A stretch of 64,000 nt of DNA from contig NZ_MSIT01000007.1 in NCBI RefSeq assembly GCF_002094885.1, positions 62,001 through 126,000 on the forward strand. Reading direction: 5' to 3'. The DNA is from Salibaculum halophilum. GTDB lineage: Bacteria; Pseudomonadota; Alphaproteobacteria; Rhodobacterales; Rhodobacteraceae. The notes beneath the pieces are model-generated. The model was not told the DNA's origin and did not search any database. It worked only from the letters and a program-made list of their open reading frames with translations. Shown here in pieces: positions 63,014 through 64,000 of the stretch. Each line of letters begins with the position of its first letter. Within the stretch, counting starts at the first letter, position 1. Both the position numbers and the translations under genes were made by a program.

Positions 63014-63790
63014 TCAGCGCGGCATCGCGGCTTCTTCGGGGGTGAAGGTCGAGAAATCGACCAGCGTGCCGAGCATCTGCAGATAGGCCACCAGCGCGTC
63101 CATCTCGGTCACCGCCTCCTGCCCGTCGTAGTTGCGCGCCACGATCGTATTGCGGGGCTCGCGGTCGTCGTCGGGGTTGTCGTCGGTGATGTAGCGCGCG
63201 ACCAGCCCGTCATAGCCCTCCGAGAAGGGATCCAGCTGGGCGTGGAAGTCCGCTTCCACGTTCTCGATCATCTCGTCGGTGTAGGGCACGCCCACCATGG
63301 CCTGCGTGCGTAGAAGATCGTCCATGTGTTCCGGGTCGATCTCGCGATCCATCAGGTAGGCATAGGGCGGCATGATCGATTCCGGCACCACCGACTGAGG
63401 GTCGATTAGGTGATCCACGTGCCAGGCGTCCGAGTAGCGGCCGCCGACGCGGGCCAGGTCCGGCCCGGTCCGCTTGGACCCCCACTGGAACGGGTGGTCA
63501 TACATCGACTCGGCGGCCAGCGAGTAGTGCCCGTAGCGTTCGACCTCGTCGCGCATGGGACGGATCATTTGGCTGTGACAGACATAGCAGCCCTCGCGGA
63601 TGTAGATTTCCCGGCCTGCCAGTTCCAGCGGGGTGTAGGGGCGCACGCCTTCCACTTCCTCGATCGTGTTCTCGAGGTAGAAGAGCGGTGCGATCTGGAC
63701 GATACCGCCGACGGTCACCACCAGGAAACTGCAGACGAGCAGCAGCGTGGCGTGTTTCTCCAGCACCTTGTGCTTGTCGAGAATGGACAT
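63014..63790 (-). CDS. ccoO: cbb3 cytochrome c oxidase subunit II (monohaem)
   Basis: A 258-residue membrane-anchored cytochrome c. One N-terminal helix, the haem site [16 protein letters not shown] and the typical [17 protein letters not shown] segment. It passes electrons within the oxidase between CcoP and CcoN. It follows ccoN by 12 bases. Confidence 0.95.
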   Translation of the reverse strand: MSILDKHKVLEKHATLLLVCSFLVVTVGGIVQIAPLFYLENTIEEVEGVRPYTPLELAGREIYIREGCYVCHSQMIRPMRDEVERYGHYSLAAESMYDHPFQWGSKRTGPDLARVGGRYSDAWHVDHLIDPQSVVPESIMPPYAYLMDREIDPEHMDDLLRTQAMVGVPYTDEMIENVEADFHAQLDPFSEGYDGLVARYITDDNPDDDREPRNTIVARNYDGQEAVTEMDALVAYLQMLGTLVDFSTFTPEEAAMPR

Positions 63791-63802
63791 CTCTTGGTCT
63801 CC

Positions 63803-64000
63803 TTATTCGGCGGGGGTGGCGGCGGGGGCGGCGGACACTTGCCTCTGCCCGCGGACCGTCATCCAGAGGTTGTAGCACATGATCAGCGCACCGGAGAGGT
63901 AGAGCACCCCGCCCAGGCCGCGCACCACGTACATCGGGAACTTGGCGCTCACGGTGTCGGCGAAGGAGTTCACCAGGAACCCTTGCGAGTCGACCTCGCG
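63803..64000 (-). CDS. ccoN: cbb3 oxidase catalytic subunit I, C-terminal end
   Basis: The minus-strand frame is open from the window edge to TAA at 63805-63803 (65 codons). The segment includes [20 protein letters not shown] and [20 protein letters not shown], the last membrane helix region of CcoN, followed by a short Ala/Pro tail. Most of the gene, including the haem-copper ligands, lies outside the window. Confidence 0.92.
   Translation of the reverse strand, partial: REVDSQGFLVNSFADTVSAKFPMYVVRGLGGVLYLSGALIMCYNLWMTVRGQRQVSAAPAATPAE

Overview
The window is a high-GC chromosomal segment from an alphaproteobacterium, almost certainly a member of the Rhodobacteraceae (Roseobacter/Rhodobacter group). 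The reasons are the alphaproteobacterial-type serC–serA pair, the ccoNOQP–ccoGHIS cytochrome cbb3 block with an FnrL-type box, IalB-like and Hint/choice-of-anchor-L proteins, a leuC–DUF429–leuD arrangement and a divergent RpoH-like sigma factor. Most genes are housekeeping genes in short, tightly overlapping operons. No CRISPR array, IS element, integrase or rRNA operon was seen.

Layout. 1–1750: the 3' end of pncB, then a visibly AT-rich two-gene insert (a DUF4747-like protein plus a four-helix membrane protein whose frame breaks at a T7 run). 1890–11716: ldh, arfB, a queuosine-precursor transporter, mepA, an MFS permease, a thioesterase, yggT, recQ, yaaA and a thiolase. 11717–15650: a long gene-free stretch with a possible three-way-junction RNA, then an oxidoreductase–SelD fusion convergent with mnmH/selU, which together form a selenium-to-tRNA (2-selenouridine) pathway. 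15694–21231: a phosphatase and the complete serine pathway (serA, serC, serB) around a fatty-acid-hydroxylase-type gene. 21264–25937: a type II asparaginase, an IalB-like protein, an ArsR/ArsP-like pair and rlmN. 25966–32488: a LOG-family protein, dapD and dapE, with two Hint-domain genes in opposite orientation between the two dap genes. 32635–40907: rnr, rppH, ctpA, envC, gpmI, rlmH and rsfS, covering RNA turnover, cell wall, glycolysis and ribosome functions.

41172–50306: leucine biosynthesis (leuC, a frameshifted DUF429 gene, leuD, and further on leuB), a membrane protein, an exported EEP-family protein with no normal start codon, an epimerase gene broken by one in-frame TGA beside a divergent LysR gene, a DMT transporter and tRNA-Pro(CGG). 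50307–56993: a signalling block: a NarL-type regulator, a degenerate receiver, a hybrid histidine kinase, a cysteine-free sulfite-oxidase-fold secreted protein, tandem stem-loops, a small unknown protein and a divergent RpoH-like sigma factor. 57114–64000: a CDGSH protein and the minus-strand cbb3 oxidase genes (ccoN partial, ccoO, ccoQ, ccoP; then ccoG, ccoH, ccoI, ccoS) for microaerobic respiration.

Most notable: the DUF4747/four-TM module with its U UUU UUU heptamer; a minus-strand leader upstream of arfB that carries an unusually long Shine–Dalgarno sequence and a downstream anti-SD; the RNA-like structure before selD; and the sensory cluster with a Mo-ligand-less SUOX-fold protein. Two genes are shifted at homopolymers (T7 and G5), so sequence error must be excluded before either is called programmed or a pseudogene.
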